Source: JAWLFI01 sp964525165
GTDB lineage: Bacteria > Bacteroidota > Bacteroidia > Chitinophagales > Saprospiraceae
Assembly: GCA_964525165.1 (NCBI GenBank)
Contig: CAZGGG010000017.1
Span: 1 to 50,430 of the forward strand
DNA length: 50,430 nucleotides
Reading direction: 5' to 3'
Of the stretch, positions 48,976 through 50,430 are shown in pieces. The number at the start of each line of letters is the position of its first letter. Position 1 is the stretch's first letter. A program made the translations under genes and the position numbers. The notes under the pieces are model-generated. The model was not told the DNA's origin. It was given only the letters and a program-made list of their open reading frames with translations, and did not search any database.

Positions 48976-50406
48976 ATGTCCTGGTTACAATATACCTATG
49001 CTACTCAGCTTCCGCAAAGCTTGTTTTCACTGCAAGAACCGGTGCCTGTCAGCAACCCCCAAATGAGCTTGTTTAATGATGCACTCGCAAAGGAGCTGGG
49101 GGTGGCTCAACAACTGAAAAATGAGGAGAAGAGGTTAGCCTACCTGTCGGGCAATGAAACCATTGAAGGGGGTCAGCCTATAGCGCAAGCCTATGCCGGA
49201 CATCAATTTGGCCACTTTAACCGACTAGGAGACGGTCGTGCCATACTACTCGGTGAAATTGAAACTCCAAAAGGTTTGTTTGATCTGCAGCTGAAAGGCT
49301 CCGGGCAAACACCCTACTCCAGAAGAGGTGATGGCCGTGCGACCTATTACTCTATGCTCCGTGAATACCTCATCAGCGAAGCCATGCATGCCCTGGATAT
49401 TCCGACTACTAGAAGTTTAGCAGTGGTCAAAACCGGCGATGTTGTCTATCGTGAAGTCCCTCATGAAGGAGCCATTCTATCTAGAGTGGCTTCCAGCCAT
49501 ATCCGAGTTGGTACCTTTGAATATGCTCGCTTCCTGGGAAAGGAAGGAGATTTAGAAGCTTTATTGTCATATACCCTAAAGAGACATTATCCGGAACTAC
49601 AAGACCATCCCCATCCTGCATTAGCATTATTGGAAAGGGTCATGCAAAAACAAAAAGAACTCATCATCCATTGGATGCGCGTAGGCTTTATTCATGGGGT
49701 CATGAACACAGACAACATGACCCTTTCCGGCGAGACCATCGATTATGGTCCATGTGCCTTTATGAATGCCTACGACCCTCATACGGTCTTTAGTTCTATC
49801 GACACACAGGGTCGCTATGCTTTTTCCAATCAACCGAATATGGCCTATTGGAACTTAACGGTTTTTGCGAATGCCCTCCTCCCCTTGATCGATAAGGACC
49901 AAAAAGTAGCAGCCGGAAAAGCACAAGATATCCTGGATCAATTCCCAAAATTATTTGCCAAAGGGTATTTTAATATGATGAGTGATAAATTCGGCATCAC
50001 ACACCCCAGAGCAGAAGACCGCGAGATCATCGATGAAGGTTTAAAGTTGTTGCAGAAGTACGAAGTCGATTACACAAACTTCTTTACAGCACTTCAAAGA
50101 AAGGGTGCGCTCATGCAGCAATTAAAAGAACATGAAGATTTTAAAACCTGGTTGCGAAAATGGGAAAAAGCACAGCATAGAGATTCCAGCATCGAGCATA
50201 GCGAAGCGGTCATGGCAAAAACGAACCCGGTCGTAATTCCACGAAATCACTTGGTGGAAAACGTCCTAGAAGGTGCTATTTCGGGAGACATGAGTCCATT
50301 TCATGAACTATTGGGAATTCTTGCTGCTCCTTACAATCAGAAGCTTCCGCTTCAGGAGGTGCCCAATGAATTTGACGAGGAGTACCAAACTTTTTGTGGG
50401 ACATAA
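48976..50406 (+). CDS. selO: SelO protein adenylyltransferase (AMPylator)
   Basis: A complete 476-residue SelO/YdiU pseudokinase that transfers AMP from ATP to Ser/Thr/Tyr of proteins in redox control. Seen: YAGHQFGHFNRLGDGRAILL, LKGSGQTPYSRRGDGRA, REYLISEAMHALDIPTTRSL, HIRVGTFEYAR, the metal-binding HGVMNTDNM and IDYGPCAF. The bacterial C-terminus is normal; here it ends YQTFCGT without selenocysteine, Cys close to the end as usual. ATG 48976 preferred to GTG 48949. One GCTTCCGCAAA copy at its start. Confidence 0.96.
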   Translation: MSWLQYTYATQLPQSLFSLQEPVPVSNPQMSLFNDALAKELGVAQQLKNEEKRLAYLSGNETIEGGQPIAQAYAGHQFGHFNRLGDGRAILLGEIETPKGLFDLQLKGSGQTPYSRRGDGRATYYSMLREYLISEAMHALDIPTTRSLAVVKTGDVVYREVPHEGAILSRVASSHIRVGTFEYARFLGKEGDLEALLSYTLKRHYPELQDHPHPALALLERVMQKQKELIIHWMRVGFIHGVMNTDNMTLSGETIDYGPCAFMNAYDPHTVFSSIDTQGRYAFSNQPNMAYWNLTVFANALLPLIDKDQKVAAGKAQDILDQFPKLFAKGYFNMMSDKFGITHPRAEDREIIDEGLKLLQKYEVDYTNFFTALQRKGALMQQLKEHEDFKTWLRKWEKAQHRDSSIEHSEAVMAKTNPVVIPRNHLVENVLEGAISGDMSPFHELLGILAAPYNQKLPLQEVPNEFDEEYQTFCGT

Positions 50407-50430
50407 GCGGCAAGAAATCCCGTCCGTTGG

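Overview
The window comes from a member of the Bacteroidota. Evidence: two secreted proteins carry the type IX secretion (T9SS) C-terminal sorting domain, there are SusC/OprC-like TonB receptors, Bacteroidota-type Crp/Fnr and AraC regulators, DUF4386 and DUF6090 proteins, a YbiT-like ABC-F protein with a lineage-type degenerate second Walker A, TAnnTTTG-type promoter boxes and a very weak use of Shine-Dalgarno sites. GC is moderate (my impression, low to mid 40s percent). I cannot place it below phylum with confidence; a free-living, probably marine Flavobacteriales/Saprospirales-like organism is an inference. No rRNA, tRNA, CRISPR array, transposase or phage gene was seen. It is chromosomal accessory and housekeeping sequence, with one 10-N assembly gap.

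Layout. 1-300: partial long repeat. 0.3-3.6 kb: two paralogous small proteins ending in a CPPYCG motif flank a TPR class III adenylate cyclase. 3.8-8.1 kb: minus-strand cluster of an AraC-type regulator with TolB-like and TPR domains, a medium-chain oxidoreductase and two DUF4386 membrane proteins, with an operator-like direct repeat inside. 8.2-14.5 kb: a MITE-like element, an outer-membrane protein, an alpha/beta hydrolase, a Crp/Fnr-small membrane protein-rhodanese set, a glycosyltransferase, two Spy/CpxP-like periplasmic proteins and a CBS-pair protein. 14.6-21.1 kb: purT, a PAS-UbiA fusion, gamma-glutamyltranspeptidase, a Cys4 miniprotein and a DUF2237/PPOX/methyltransferase run.

21.2-33.2 kb: an outer-membrane protein, a CatB/Vat-type acetyltransferase, an OprC-like copper TonB receptor with a Cys-containing partner, a hotdog protein, a SulP transporter with STAS domain, two secreted proteins, an ABC-F factor and an M28 peptidase. 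33.3-39.2 kb: heavy-metal efflux operon in which the inner-membrane RND pump is fused to its TolC-like outer-membrane factor. 39.3-46.5 kb: redox/stress cluster (DJ-1-like, SDR and AraC in one operon; HxlR divergent from an NAD(P)-binding protein; NmrA-like protein) interrupted by a decayed sulfatase-modifying-factor-like gene and a T9SS cargo gene with a stop codon in its signal peptide. 46.8-50.4 kb: a second T9SS cargo (SGNH-like) split by the assembly gap, a DUF6090 protein and selO.

The most unusual signal is not a gene: the 11-mer GCTTCCGCAAA (either strand) occurs at least ten times in 50 kb, in three different reading frames and once between genes, which points to selection on the DNA word itself. 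Other items of interest are the PAS-UbiA fusion, the paired CPPYCG proteins around a cyclase, the signal-peptide-like junction inside the RND-TolC fusion, and several palindromic operator candidates.
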